Positions 43,132 through 52,498 of a stretch of 64,000 nucleotides of DNA are shown one piece after another. Where the stretch lies: positions 62,001 to 126,000 of the forward strand of contig CAWBYP010000004.1 of assembly GCA_963793005.1 (NCBI GenBank), read 5' to 3'. Numbering within the stretch: position 1 is the first letter of the stretch; each line of letters starts with the position of its first letter. The notes below the pieces were generated by a model. The model was given only the letters and a program-made list of their open reading frames with translations. It ran no database searches and was not told the DNA's origin. This stretch comes from RPQJ01 sp963793005. GTDB lineage: Bacteria > Pseudomonadota > Gammaproteobacteria > Steroidobacterales > Steroidobacteraceae. The position numbers were made by a program, and so were the translations under genes.

Positions 43132-43914
43132 ATGGACGACGTGCAGGGCCGCGCGGATTCGCGCCAGATCCCGATCAACAAGGTCGGCATCAAGGACATC
43201 TTCCACCCGATACGGGTCAAGGACCGGTCGGGCGGTGAACAGCACACGATCGCCAACTTCAACATGTACGTGGCCCTGCCCCACAATTTCAAGGGCACGC
43301 ACATGTCGCGCTTCGTCGAGGTGCTGCATGGGCACGAGCGCGAAGTCTCCGTGGATTCCTTCCGCCAGATGCTGACCGAGATGACCCGCAAGCTCGACGC
43401 CACCACCGGGCACATCGAGATGAGCTTTCCGTACTTCGTGATGAAGAAGGCGCCGGTGTCGGGTGTCTCGAGCCTGATGAACTACCAGGCCAGCCTGATC
43501 GGAGAGGTGCAGGACGGGCGCGAGGAAATGTGGATCCGCGTGCTGGTGCCGGTCACCAGCCTTTGCCCCTGCTCGAAGAAGATCGCCGACTACGGTGCGC
43601 ATAACCAGCGGTCGCACATCACCATCAAGGCGCGCGTGCACGAACACCTCTGGATCGAGGAACTGATCGACATCGCAGAACACGAGGCGTCAAGCCAGGT
43701 GTACGGAATCCTGAAGCGCCCCGACGAGAAGTTCGTGACGGAGCGTGCCTACGACAACCCGAAGTTCGTCGAGGACATCGTGCGCGACATCGCGGTGAGG
43801 CTTAACGGCGAGCCGCGTGTGCTGGCCTATGTGGTCGAAGCAGAGAACTTCGAGTCGATCCACAACCACTCGGCTTACGCGCTGATCGAAAAGGACAAGC
43901 AGGACGCGCGCTGA
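43132..43914 (+). CDS. folE2: GTP cyclohydrolase FolE2 (type IB)
   Basis: FolE2 makes 7,8-dihydroneopterin triphosphate from GTP, the first step of folate synthesis. It differs from FolE in tolerating several metals, so it often substitutes under zinc shortage. The 260 aa product has the metal Cys region SLCPCSKKI, FNMYVALPHNFKGTHMSRF and the C-terminal ENFESIHNHSAYA. ATG at 43132 is preferred; a GTG at 43126 would overlap the dxs stop by four bases. No zinc-uptake regulator site was recognised. Confidence 0.95.
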   Translation: MDDVQGRADSRQIPINKVGIKDIFHPIRVKDRSGGEQHTIANFNMYVALPHNFKGTHMSRFVEVLHGHEREVSVDSFRQMLTEMTRKLDATTGHIEMSFPYFVMKKAPVSGVSSLMNYQASLIGEVQDGREEMWIRVLVPVTSLCPCSKKIADYGAHNQRSHITIKARVHEHLWIEELIDIAEHEASSQVYGILKRPDEKFVTERAYDNPKFVEDIVRDIAVRLNGEPRVLAYVVEAENFESIHNHSAYALIEKDKQDAR

Positions 43915-43989
43915 CACTCGTGCCGATGTGGCAAGTGCTGGCTTAGACTGTGGCTGCCCGGGACCGGGCCCGGGTACTGCTGTTACTGC

Positions 43990-45258
43990 CTAGGCGCCCT
44001 CGCCGGCTTTCCTGCCGCGCTGCAGACGCCCGATCATCTCGCGCAGGAAGACCTTGTGGAAGCGCAGCTGGCAGGATATGGACACCTGCTCCAGCAGCGT
44101 GGCCGTGACCTTCAGCAGCGTGAGCGGGCCCTCGGCCTCGATCAACGTGTCGCGACGCGAGCCCTCGGCGAACGCAGCCTCGCCGAAGCAGCCACCCGTC
44201 TCCACGCGCCCCGCCATTTCGCCTGAGCGGCTCAGGCTGGCGCAGCCAGAGACGACCACGTAGAAGCGGTCGTCGGTATCTCCCGGGCGCAGAACGGCCT
44301 CGCCCGGCTGGCACTCCATCCAGCAGCCGGATTTCATGACCTCGCGGATCTCTGCGTGCGTGAAATCGTGGAAGAAGCGCAGGCGACGCAGCACCGCGAA
44401 GCGCTCCTCGTCGTCGATGTCCGACTGTGAGGAGCGCAGCCTCTGGTGCGCCCGCGTCAGGTCGGCAGCGAACTCGGCGCCGCTGCGATAGCGACTGCCC
44501 GGCTCCTTCTCCAGGGCCCGGTTCACGATCGCTTCGAGTTCCTGAGGGATCTCCGGGCGCACCTCGCGCAGCGGCTCGGGCGTGGCCTGCACCACCTGCC
44601 TGAGCAGCTTGCCGAGCGCGCCGGCCCGGAACGGGCGGTGGCCACAAAGCATCTCGTACATCACGGCGCCGAGCGAATAGAGGTCGGAACGGGGGTCGAG
44701 GTCGTGGCCCTGCACCTGCTCGGGCGACATGTACGCGGGACTGCCCGCCACGCCCTCGAGGCGCGACACGTCGGAGTCCGAGACCAGTGCAATGCCGAAG
44801 TCCACGATGCGCACATCGCCGTCCTGCGTCAGCAGGATGTTCGAGGGCTTGATGTCGCGGTGCACGACGCCGCGCGAGTGAGCGTAGTGCAGCGCCTTCG
44901 CGCACTTGTAGACGATGCCGATCACCTGGTCGATCGGCAGCAGGCTGCCCGGCCTGCAGTACGCGGAAAGCGTGCGTGCGCCATGCACGTGCTCGGTGAC
45001 GACGTAGCGCCGCCCTTCTTCCTCTCCTGCGTCGAAGATCGGAACGATGTTCGGGTGCTGCAGCTTCCCGACCATGTGCGCCTCGCCGAGGAACATGCGG
45101 CGTGCATTGCGCGACTCGGCATCGTCGGCGTTGGAAGCGTGGTAGAACTTGATCGCCACGTCGCGCCCGTAGAACGGGTCGTGCGACAGGTACACCGTGC
45201 CGGTGCTGCCGCGCCCGACCTCGTGCACGACGTAGTACTTGCCGATGCGCTCCGGCAC
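43990..45258 (-). CDS. Ser/Thr protein kinase fused to a cyclic-nucleotide-binding domain
   Basis: The 422 aa protein has a complete Hanks-type kinase (about 5-275). Its motifs are GRGSTGTV, VAIKFY, HRDIKPSN, DFGIA and SPAYMSPEQ. A linker leads to a C-terminal cNMP-binding domain (about 300-400) with FYVVVSGCASL and the phosphate cassette GGCFGEAAFAEGSRRDT. No membrane helix is seen. Ligand binding could control the kinase, as in eukaryotic PKG but with reversed domain order. The GTG at 45258 lies only a few residues before the kinase fold. ATG at 45320-45322 begins MATQNALAGTTNPAD in another frame and, after a one-base shift, would continue into PILAPLKSVPERIGKYY, so the true start may be there. 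It follows thiL on the same strand after 237 bp. Confidence 0.87.
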   Translation of the reverse strand: MPERIGKYYVVHEVGRGSTGTVYLSHDPFYGRDVAIKFYHASNADDAESRNARRMFLGEAHMVGKLQHPNIVPIFDAGEEEGRRYVVTEHVHGARTLSAYCRPGSLLPIDQVIGIVYKCAKALHYAHSRGVVHRDIKPSNILLTQDGDVRIVDFGIALVSDSDVSRLEGVAGSPAYMSPEQVQGHDLDPRSDLYSLGAVMYEMLCGHRPFRAGALGKLLRQVVQATPEPLREVRPEIPQELEAIVNRALEKEPGSRYRSGAEFAADLTRAHQRLRSSQSDIDDEERFAVLRRLRFFHDFTHAEIREVMKSGCWMECQPGEAVLRPGDTDDRFYVVVSGCASLSRSGEMAGRVETGGCFGEAAFAEGSRRDTLIEAEGPLTLLKVTATLLEQVSISCQLRFHKVFLREMIGRLQRGRKAGEGA

Positions 45259-45495
45259 CGACTTCAGCGGCGCGAGGATCGGCTGGGTTCGTCGTGCCTG
45301 CTAGCGCGTTCTGGGTTGCCATTATTGTTCGCTGTTCGGCATTCGTTTGCGGCCGGGGATGTCCGGTTATGTTGCACCGGAGAATAGGGCCAGGCCCGCC
45401 ACCGTTCCGTGACCCGTCTCGCGGATCCGCGAGTGCGAATGGCCTGGGGAGCAGGTCTGCCATCCCGGGTGGACGGGACGCCGGCGCGGCGTCGC

Positions 45496-46449
45496 TCAGG
45501 CGAAGTGGTCGTAGCCCCCGCCCGCCACCTGGACCACCAGCCCGTCCCGCTCACAGAGCACGCCGCGGCCGGCCTCGATTTCCCCTATCCGGGCAATGGG
45601 AAAATCGCGCCTGAGTTCAGCCTGGCATCGATCGGCGTCGGCTGCGCTCAGCGTGAACAGCAACTCGTAATCGTCGCCGCCCAGCAGCACCAGGCGCTCG
45701 CTGGCCTCGCGCCCGAGCGCGGCAAGGAGCCGATCGGAGACCGGCAATGCGGCCAGGTCGATACGCGCGCAGACGCCGCTCGCGGCGCACAGCTTGCCGA
45801 GGTCGCCGAGCAGGCCGTCCGACACGTCCATGGCGGCGCTCGCCCGGCCACGCAGCGCGCGACCAAGTTCGAGCCTCGGCTGCGAGTACAGGTATCGCAG
45901 CACCAGCGGGTCGTCGGAGTCCATCGACCCGCCGCGCCTGAGCATCTCGAGGCCCGCAGCCGCCTCGCCCGGCGAGCCAGATACGAATAGAACGTCGCCA
46001 GGCTGCGCGCCTGAACGCCGCAGCGCCAGCGCCGGCTCGACGAAGCCGAGCACTTCCACGGTGATCACCAGCGGCCCGCGCACCGTGTCGCCACCGACGA
46101 GTTCCACGCCATGCGCATCCGCGAGAGTGTGGAAACCGAGTGCGAAATCCCCGAGCCAGTCCTCGCGCACCTCGGGCAACGAAAGTGAAAGCAGGGCCCA
46201 GGCAGGATCCGCGCCCATCGCGGCCAGGTCGCTCAGGTTGACCGCCAGCGCCTGGTGCCCGACAGAGCGGCCGGGAGCGCCGCGCAGGAAGTGCCTTCCC
46301 TCGACAAGCGTGTCGGTCGCCGCGACCAGCGCACGGCCCGCGGGCGGCTCGAGCAGCGCCGCGTCGTCGCCCACGCCGAGCAGCACGTCGCTGCGCCGGG
46401 ACGGGCGCCGGAAGAACCGGTCGATCAGGTCGAATTCGCCGAGTGCCAC
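45496..46449 (-). CDS. thiL: Thiamine-monophosphate kinase ThiL
   Basis: ThiL phosphorylates thiamine monophosphate to the cofactor thiamine diphosphate. The 317 aa PurM-like enzyme begins GEFDLIDRFF, and has GVGDDAALL, ATDTLVEGRHF, the metal-binding NLSDLAAMGA and MDVSDGL. It is the last conserved member of the glyA-nrdR-rib-nusB-thiL run, 12 bp after nusB. In many relatives pgpA follows; here a kinase gene does. Confidence 0.96.
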   Translation of the reverse strand: MALGEFDLIDRFFRRPSRRSDVLLGVGDDAALLEPPAGRALVAATDTLVEGRHFLRGAPGRSVGHQALAVNLSDLAAMGADPAWALLSLSLPEVREDWLGDFALGFHTLADAHGVELVGGDTVRGPLVITVEVLGFVEPALALRRSGAQPGDVLFVSGSPGEAAAGLEMLRRGGSMDSDDPLVLRYLYSQPRLELGRALRGRASAAMDVSDGLLGDLGKLCAASGVCARIDLAALPVSDRLLAALGREASERLVLLGGDDYELLFTLSAADADRCQAELRRDFPIARIGEIEAGRGVLCERDGLVVQVAGGGYDHFA

Positions 46450-46461
46450 GGCGCGCCCCGT

Positions 46462-46923
46462 TCAGGCGCGCGCGCGGGCCGCCGCAGATTGCTCGGCGGC
46501 GCGCAACGTGCGCGCGGCGCGGTCCAGCACTGCATTGACGAACTTGTGTCCGTCCGTGGCGCCGAATCGCTTGGTCAGGTCCACGCCCTCGTTGATCACC
46601 ACGCGGTACGGCACGTCTACCTGTGCGCGCAGCTCGTAGAGGCCGATCAGCAGCACGGCGTGCTCGACCGGGTCGAGTTGTGCGACGGGACGATCGAGCA
46701 GCGAACCTAGCTCCGCGTCGAGCGACTCGCGTTCTCCCGTCGTGCCGGTCAGCAAGGCCTCGAAGTAATCACGGTCCGCGTCGGAGAAACCCTCCTCGAC
46801 GGCGTACTGGTTGCGAAGCTCGGCGCAGGACTGCCCGGTAAGCTGCCACTGGTACAAGGCCTGCATCGCGAACTTGCGCGACAGGCTCCGCGCCCGCGAG
46901 GTCCTTGCGGGGCGTTTGGCCAC
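46462..46923 (-). CDS. nusB: Transcription antitermination factor NusB
   Basis: NusB with NusE (S10) binds boxA RNA in rRNA operons and supports antitermination. The 153 aa helical product has SRKFAMQALYQWQLTG and the C-terminal block VVINEGVDLTKRFGATDGHKFVNAVLD. The start is a GTG at 46923 (VAKRPARTSRARSLSRK), two bases after the ribH stop. The longer frame upstream overlaps ribH and is not conserved. Confidence 0.96.
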   Translation of the reverse strand: MAKRPARTSRARSLSRKFAMQALYQWQLTGQSCAELRNQYAVEEGFSDADRDYFEALLTGTTGERESLDAELGSLLDRPVAQLDPVEHAVLLIGLYELRAQVDVPYRVVINEGVDLTKRFGATDGHKFVNAVLDRAARTLRAAEQSAAARARA

Positions 46924-46925
46924 GG

Positions 46926-47402
<477 letters not shown>

Positions 47403-47411
47403 GCTGGTTCC

Positions 47412-48521
47412 TCAACCACCCTCGTCCACGTACTCGACCACCTCGAGCCCGAAGGCCGACAGGCCGTGCATCTGTTTCGGCGCACTCAGCACGCGCATGC
47501 GCACCACGCCGAGGTCCTGGAGTATCTGCGCTCCGATTCCGTAGGTGCGCAGCACCTGCGCCCCGCTGGCCTTCGGGTTGCGCGGCGCCCGCACGTCGGC
47601 GCGGACCGCTTCCGCGATCTCGAGCGGACTCTCATGCGGCCGCAGCAGCACGATGACGCCCGATTCCTCGCGCGCAATGCGCTCCATCGCGCTGCGCAGG
47701 CTCCAGCTGCGGTCCTGCTCGTGCGCACCCACGAGGTCACGAACCGTGTCCTTGAGATGCACCCGCACCAGCGGCGCCGCGCGACCGTCCAGCGACCCGC
47801 GCACCAGCGCGAGATGCACGGTGCCGTTCACGTGGTCTTCGTAGCAGCACAGCCGGAACGCCCCGAAGTCAGTCGCAATCTCGCGCTCGGCGATGCGTTC
47901 AACCGAGCGTTCCTTCTCAAGGCGATAACGGATCAGGTCGGCAATGGTGCCCATCTTGATGCCGTGCTCGCGCGCGAACTGCTCGAGCTGCGGCCTGCGG
48001 GCCATGGTGCCGTCTTCGTTCAGTATTTCGACGATCACCGCTGCAGGTTCCACGCCGGCGAGTCTCACAAGGTCGCAACCCGCCTCGGTGTGGCCGGCGC
48101 GCGTCAGCACGCCGCCCGGCTGCGCCATCAGCGGGAAGATGTGGCCGGGCTGGCGCAGGTGCTCCGGGCGCGCGTCGGGCGCCACGGCGGTGCGGATGGT
48201 ATGCGCCCGGTCGTAGGCGGAGATGCCGGTGGTCACACCCTCGGCGGCCTCGATCGACAACGTGAAATTCGTGGTCTGGTCGGAATCGGTCTCGGTGACC
48301 ATCAGCGGCAGCCGCAGCTGACGACAGCGATCGCGCGTCAGCGTCAGGCAGATCAGGCCGCGCCCGTAGCGCGCCATGAAGTTCACGTCCTCGGGCCGTA
48401 CCTTGGAGGCGGCCATGATCAGGTCGCCTTCGTTCTCGCGGTCCTCGTCGTCCATCAGGATGACCATGCGGCCGTTTCCGATGTCCTCGAGAATCTCGTC
48501 GATCGTATTTAACGAGCTCAT
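47412..48521 (-). CDS. ribBA: 3,4-dihydroxy-2-butanone-4-phosphate synthase with degenerate RibA-like domain
   Basis: The N-terminal half (about 1-200) is an intact DHBP synthase with DDEDRENEGDL and RAGHTEAGCDL, making the four-carbon unit of riboflavin from ribulose 5-phosphate. The C-terminal half has the GTP cyclohydrolase II fold (ending LRTYGIGAQILQDLGV). However, where active RibA has its three zinc cysteines, the sequence reads DLVGAHEQDRSWSLRSAM, with none. Cyclohydrolase II activity is therefore probably lost, as in the RibB-type fusions of other Gammaproteobacteria, and a separate ribA is expected outside the window. It lies between ribE and ribH in the rib operon. Confidence 0.93.
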   Translation of the reverse strand: MSSLNTIDEILEDIGNGRMVILMDDEDRENEGDLIMAASKVRPEDVNFMARYGRGLICLTLTRDRCRQLRLPLMVTETDSDQTTNFTLSIEAAEGVTTGISAYDRAHTIRTAVAPDARPEHLRQPGHIFPLMAQPGGVLTRAGHTEAGCDLVRLAGVEPAAVIVEILNEDGTMARRPQLEQFAREHGIKMGTIADLIRYRLEKERSVERIAEREIATDFGAFRLCCYEDHVNGTVHLALVRGSLDGRAAPLVRVHLKDTVRDLVGAHEQDRSWSLRSAMERIAREESGVIVLLRPHESPLEIAEAVRADVRAPRNPKASGAQVLRTYGIGAQILQDLGVVRMRVLSAPKQMHGLSAFGLEVVEYVDEGG

Positions 48522-48635
48522 TTAAAGAAAGCCGTAAGTACTTGTTTTAATTGCATATGCCCGCCAACACATGCGGCACACCCTGACCGGGGACGCAAGT
48601 GTAGCAGGCGGCTGGCGTGCGCACCGCCCTGCCGG
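48522..48635. other. ribE-ribBA gap, no FMN riboswitch recognised
   Basis: This 114 bp gap inside the riboflavin operon was examined for an RFN element, which would need the conserved blocks AGGGGCAGGGTGAAATTCCC-like and GATCTGGTGAGATGCC-like. Neither is present. A short GC-rich inverted pattern around GACCGGCAGGGCGG exists but is not diagnostic. Confidence 0.5.
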
Positions 48636-49232
48636 TCAGCGGCCAGCCTCCAGCATCCGCTCCAGGTATCGGGCAATGATGTCCACCTCGAGGTTTACCG
48701 CGGTCCCCGGCGCGCAGTCCACGAGGGTCGTGAGATCCAGCGTATGGGGCACCAGGTTGACGTCGAAGCGGCAGCCCTGGACGCCGTTCACGGTCAGGCT
48801 GACGCCATCGACGCAGACCGAACCCTTGCGCGCCACATAGCGCGCGAGCTCGGCCGGCACCTCGAACTCCACGCGGACCGACCGTGCGTCGTCGCTGCGC
48901 GACACGACTCGTCCCACGCCGTCGATGTGTCCGGTGACGTAGTGACCGCCCAGCGCCTGGCCTGCCGTGAGCGCCTTCTCGATGTTGACGCGGGTACCGG
49001 CCACGGCGGCGCCGAGCGTCGTGAGCGACAGCGTCTCGCGCGAGACATCCGCCGCAAACGCATGGTCATCGAGTTGCGTCGCGGTGAGGCAGGCGCCACC
49101 GACGGCGATGCTGCCGCCGACCTGCACGTCGTCGAGCGGGACCGGGCCCGTCTCGACCCACAGCGTCACGTCGCCGCCGCGCGGCTCTACCGAACGAATG
49201 CGACCCACGCCCTGCACGATCCCGGTGAACAT
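48636..49232 (-). CDS. ribE: Riboflavin synthase (alpha subunit)
   Basis: Riboflavin synthase dismutates two molecules of dimethylribityllumazine to riboflavin. The gene is called ribC in E. coli. The 198 aa product shows the internal duplication of the family: MFTGIVQGVGRI, SIAVGGACLT and NIEKAL in the first half, and GHIDGVGRV, GSVCVDGVSLTVNGV and NLEVDIIARYLER in the second. It overlaps ribD by one base, so translation is coupled. Confidence 0.97.
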   Translation of the reverse strand: MFTGIVQGVGRIRSVEPRGGDVTLWVETGPVPLDDVQVGGSIAVGGACLTATQLDDHAFAADVSRETLSLTTLGAAVAGTRVNIEKALTAGQALGGHYVTGHIDGVGRVVSRSDDARSVRVEFEVPAELARYVARKGSVCVDGVSLTVNGVQGCRFDVNLVPHTLDLTTLVDCAPGTAVNLEVDIIARYLERMLEAGR

Positions 49233-50350
49233 CAGCCTTCCTCCGCGCGCCGCGGACGCAGTATGAGACGCAGGTCGTCGCCGATCCGATCGACGTCACG
49301 CCATGTGAATTCGCAGCGGTCGCACATCCGCTCCAGCGCCGGCATGTTGAACAGGCTGCGCGCCGCGCTGCCGAGCACTACTGGCGCCATGTAGACCACG
49401 ATCTCGTCCGCGAGACCTGCACAAAGGAACGCCCCCGCCAGCGTCGGTCCGGCCTCAACCAGCACCTCGTTGCACTCCAGTGCCGCAAGTCGCGCCAATA
49501 CGGCGGCGAGGTCGAGGCCTCCATCGCCAGCCGGCACGCTCTCGACCGATGCCCCCGCTTCACGCAGTTGTTCGGCGCGCTCCGACTCCGTATCCAGCGT
49601 GAGGATCAGGGTCGGCCCCGGCACGGACAGCACGTGCGCGAGCGGCGGCGTACGCAGCGAACTGTCGAGTACGACCCGGAGTGGTCGTCGCCCGCGCATC
49701 TCGAATCGCTGGTCGCGCGCGGTGAGCAGCGGGTCGTCTGCCATGACCGTGCCGCTGCCCGTGACGACAGCGGAAGCTCGTGAGCGCAACCGCTGCACAT
49801 CGGCTCGCGCGGGTTCACCGGTGATCCACTTGCTGGTGCCGTTGGCGAGCGCCGTGCGTCCGTCCAGGCTTGCACCGAGCTTCAACGTGACCCAGGGGCG
49901 GCCGCGGCTCATGCGGCTCACGAAGCCGCGGTTCAGTTCCACGGCTTCCTCCGCCATCAGTCCGACGTCGGTCGCGATCCCGGCGGCGGCAAGACGCGCG
50001 AGGCCGCCCCCGTCCACGGCGGGGTTCGGATCGCGCATCGCGACGACAACCCGCGACACACCGGCCGCGATCAGCGCATCCACGCAGGGCGGCGTCCGGC
50101 CGTGGTGCGAACAGGGCTCCAGCGTGACGTAGGCCGTGGCGCCGGCAGCCGCGGGGCCCGCGTTTTCCAGCGCGGCGATCTCAGCGTGCGCCCCGCCAGC
50201 ACGTGCGTGAAAACCCTCACCCACGGCCTGGCCCCAGCGCTCGATCACGCAGCCGACAGCCGGGTTGGGCGGCGTCGAATACAGCCCGGCCCCGGCAAGT
50301 TCCATCGCCCGCCGCATGAAGCGCCGATCATCGTCGGAGAAGTCGCTCAC
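49232..50350 (-). CDS. ribD: Bifunctional riboflavin deaminase/reductase RibD
   Basis: RibD deaminates and then reduces the pyrimidine intermediate of riboflavin synthesis. The 372 aa product has the zinc deaminase domain (1-145, HAEIAAL and PCSHHGRTPPC) and the NADPH reductase domain (about 146-372, TLKLGASLDGRTAL and ARSLFNM). The start is a GTG at 50350 (VSDFSDDDRRFM) that overlaps the nrdR stop by three bases. RibE begins within its stop codon. Confidence 0.97.
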   Translation of the reverse strand: MSDFSDDDRRFMRRAMELAGAGLYSTPPNPAVGCVIERWGQAVGEGFHARAGGAHAEIAALENAGPAAAGATAYVTLEPCSHHGRTPPCVDALIAAGVSRVVVAMRDPNPAVDGGGLARLAAAGIATDVGLMAEEAVELNRGFVSRMSRGRPWVTLKLGASLDGRTALANGTSKWITGEPARADVQRLRSRASAVVTGSGTVMADDPLLTARDQRFEMRGRRPLRVVLDSSLRTPPLAHVLSVPGPTLILTLDTESERAEQLREAGASVESVPAGDGGLDLAAVLARLAALECNEVLVEAGPTLAGAFLCAGLADEIVVYMAPVVLGSAARSLFNMPALERMCDRCEFTWRDVDRIGDDLRLILRPRRAEEG

Positions 50351-50868
50351 TTTCCGTCGTCCTCCGGCTCGATGCCGGACCACAGGCCCAGTTGCAGGTC
50401 CTCGACCGTGTGCGGCCGTCGGTGGCGCAGACGCTCGATCTCCTCGTGGAAGGCATCCACGTCCTGGAAGCTGCGGTAGACCGAGGCGAAGCGCACGTAG
50501 GCTACCTCGTCGAGTCGGTGCAGTTCATCCATGACGAGTTCCCCGACCAGTCTTGCCGGTACCTCGCGCTCGCCGAGCGTGCGCAGCTTGTGGCAGACGT
50601 GGTTCACGGCGGCATCGACGGACTCGCTCGACACCGGGCGCTTCTCCAGCGCCTTCAACATGCCCGAGCGCAGCTTCGACTCATCGAAGGGCTCGCGTGT
50701 CGAGTCGCTCTTCACGACCCTCGGCATCACCAGTTCAGCGGACTCGAAGGTCGTGAACCGCTCGTCGCACTTGAGGCACTCGCGACGCCGGCGCACCTGC
50801 TCGCCCTCGGTCGAGAGGCGCGAGTCGATGACCTTGGTTTCATCGTGGCCGCAGAACGGGCAGTGCAT
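50347..50868 (-). CDS. nrdR: Transcriptional repressor NrdR
   Basis: NrdR senses ATP/dATP through an ATP-cone and represses ribonucleotide reductase genes. The 173 aa product has the zinc ribbon Cys3, Cys6, Cys31 and Cys34, then the ATP-cone (about 49-139, MPRVVKSDSTREPFDESKLRSG). It lies 21 bp after glyA and overlaps ribD, the usual gammaproteobacterial placement. No NrdR box or nrd gene is seen in the window. Confidence 0.97.
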   Translation of the reverse strand: MHCPFCGHDETKVIDSRLSTEGEQVRRRRECLKCDERFTTFESAELVMPRVVKSDSTREPFDESKLRSGMLKALEKRPVSSESVDAAVNHVCHKLRTLGEREVPARLVGELVMDELHRLDEVAYVRFASVYRSFQDVDAFHEEIERLRHRRPHTVEDLQLGLWSGIEPEDDGK

Positions 50869-50889
50869 GGCTGGTCGGCCCGCCTCCGC

Positions 50890-52143
50890 CTATCCGTAGA
50901 CCGGGTAGCGCCGGCAGATTTCGAGCACCGCCTGGCGCGTTCGATCGATCACCGCCTCGTTGCCGACGTCATCCAGCACGTCGGCGATCCAGCCGGACAG
51001 TTGCGTGACCTCCGCCTCGCGGAAACCGCGGGTCGTGACCGCCGGCGTGCCGATACGCAGGCCGCTGGTGACGAACGGCGAGCGCGGGTCGTTCGGCACG
51101 GTGTTCTTGTTGACCGTGATGTTGGCCCGGCCGAGTGCAGCGTCCGCGTCCTTGCCCGTGACACCCTTCTCGACCAGGTCGACCAGGAACAGGTGGTTGT
51201 CGGTGCCGCCGGACACGATCTTGTGGCCGCGGGCGATCATGCCGGCAACCATGGCCCGCGCATTCGCAACCACCTGCTTCTGGTAACCCTCGAACTCCGG
51301 CTGCATGGCCTCGAGGAACGCCACGGCCTTGGCGGCGATAACGTGCATCAACGGGCCGCCCTGGGTGCCAGGGAAGATCAGGGAGTTGAGCCTCTTCGTG
51401 ATCTCATCGTTCCCGCGCGCGAGGATCAGGCCGCCGCGCGGGCCGCGCAGCGTCTTGTGCGTGGTGGTCGTCACGACGTCGGCGTGCGGTACGGGGTTCG
51501 GGTATACGCCCGCGGCCACCAGGCCCGCGACGTGCGCCATGTCGACCAGGAAGTACGCGCCGACCGTGTCTGCGATCGCGCGAAACCGGGCCCAGTCGAC
51601 CACGCGCGAATAGGCCGAGAAACCGGCGATGACCAGCTTCGGCTTGTGCTCGAGGGCCAGTCGCTCGACCTGGGCGTAGTCGATCTCCCCGGTCGCGGGA
51701 TCGAGGCCGTACTGCACGGCGTTGAAAACCCTGCCGGAGAAGTTGACCTTGGCGCCGTGCGTCAGGTGGCCGCCGTGGTCGAGGCTCATGCCGAGGATGG
51801 TGTCGCCCGGATTGATCAGCGCCAGGTAGGCCGCGACGTTGGCCTGCGAGCCGGAGTGCGGCTGCACGTTCGCGAAGTCGGCGCCGAACAGTTTCTTCGC
51901 GCGGTCGATCGCGAGCTGCTCGGCCACGTCCACGTACTCGCAGCCGCCGTAGTAGCGCTTGCCGGGATAACCCTCGGCGTACTTGTTGGTCAGCACCGAG
52001 CCCTGGGCCTCGAGCACGCGCGGGCTCGCGTAGTTCTCCGAGGCGATCAACTCGATGTGTTCTTCCTGGCGCACGCGCTCGAGGTCGAGGGCGGCAGCGA
52101 GTTCGGGGTCGAACCCGGCGATTTTCATGCTGGCGGGAAACAT
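50890..52143 (-). CDS. glyA: Serine hydroxymethyltransferase
   Basis: GlyA converts serine and tetrahydrofolate to glycine and 5,10-methylene-THF, the main one-carbon source, used in turn by FolD. The 417 aa PLP enzyme has ELIASENYASPRVLEAQGS, HGGHLTHG, and the PLP-lysine site VVTTTTHKTLRGPRGG. ATG at 52143 (MFPASMKI) has GGAG five bases upstream, deciding this start over Met6 at 52128. It leads the glyA-nrdR-rib run. Confidence 0.98.
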   Translation of the reverse strand: MFPASMKIAGFDPELAAALDLERVRQEEHIELIASENYASPRVLEAQGSVLTNKYAEGYPGKRYYGGCEYVDVAEQLAIDRAKKLFGADFANVQPHSGSQANVAAYLALINPGDTILGMSLDHGGHLTHGAKVNFSGRVFNAVQYGLDPATGEIDYAQVERLALEHKPKLVIAGFSAYSRVVDWARFRAIADTVGAYFLVDMAHVAGLVAAGVYPNPVPHADVVTTTTHKTLRGPRGGLILARGNDEITKRLNSLIFPGTQGGPLMHVIAAKAVAFLEAMQPEFEGYQKQVVANARAMVAGMIARGHKIVSGGTDNHLFLVDLVEKGVTGKDADAALGRANITVNKNTVPNDPRSPFVTSGLRIGTPAVTTRGFREAEVTQLSGWIADVLDDVGNEAVIDRTRQAVLEICRRYPVYG

Positions 52144-52169
52144 TGGCACTCCACGGTCGTGAACGCGCA

Positions 52170-52175
52170 ATTGTA
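52170..52175 (-). promoter_or_regulatory. Likely glyA -10 element
   Basis: The reverse strand reads TACAAT, 27 bases before the glyA ATG. The -35 region is weak. Confidence 0.4.
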
Positions 52176-52320
52176 CCGGGTTGCGCACCTCGACTCTTGC
52201 GGCCATCGGGCGTCGGGGTCGAAGGGTGCACGGACGCCTGTGTCGGCGGCGCTGACATGTCGGGAGCGCCAGCCTCGAACGTCCAGCCTATGGGCACCTA
52301 CGGCGCAGGGCGTCGGTGTT

Positions 52321-52412
52321 CCGGGTCGCCCTGGAGGGGCGTCGCGCGGCAGGGACGCCGCGCGCGAGGCTCCAGGGATGGATTCACGCCGTCCCCGACA
52401 GGGCGAGCCCGG
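52321..52412 (+). repeat. Structured repeat family 2, copy C
   Basis: Outer arms ccgggtcgccctg (52321-52333) and cagggcgagcccgg (52399-52412) pair with one bulge. The inside has hairpin GCGCGGC-AGGGAC-GCCGCGC and TCCAGGGATGGA, then TTCACGCCGTCC. The core differs from copies A and B2 at only a few positions, whereas the arms are unrelated. Confidence 0.87.
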
Positions 52413-52498
52413 AATATCGGCGCCCGTTCGGCCACACCTACCCGACGTCCGACCGGCACGGCCCGGCACACGCAGGCACTGCAGAAGCCGGGTCGCCC

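Noticed and set aside
48522..48635. FMN riboswitch upstream of ribBA
   Set aside because: The conserved RFN blocks are absent and the gap is too short for the full element.
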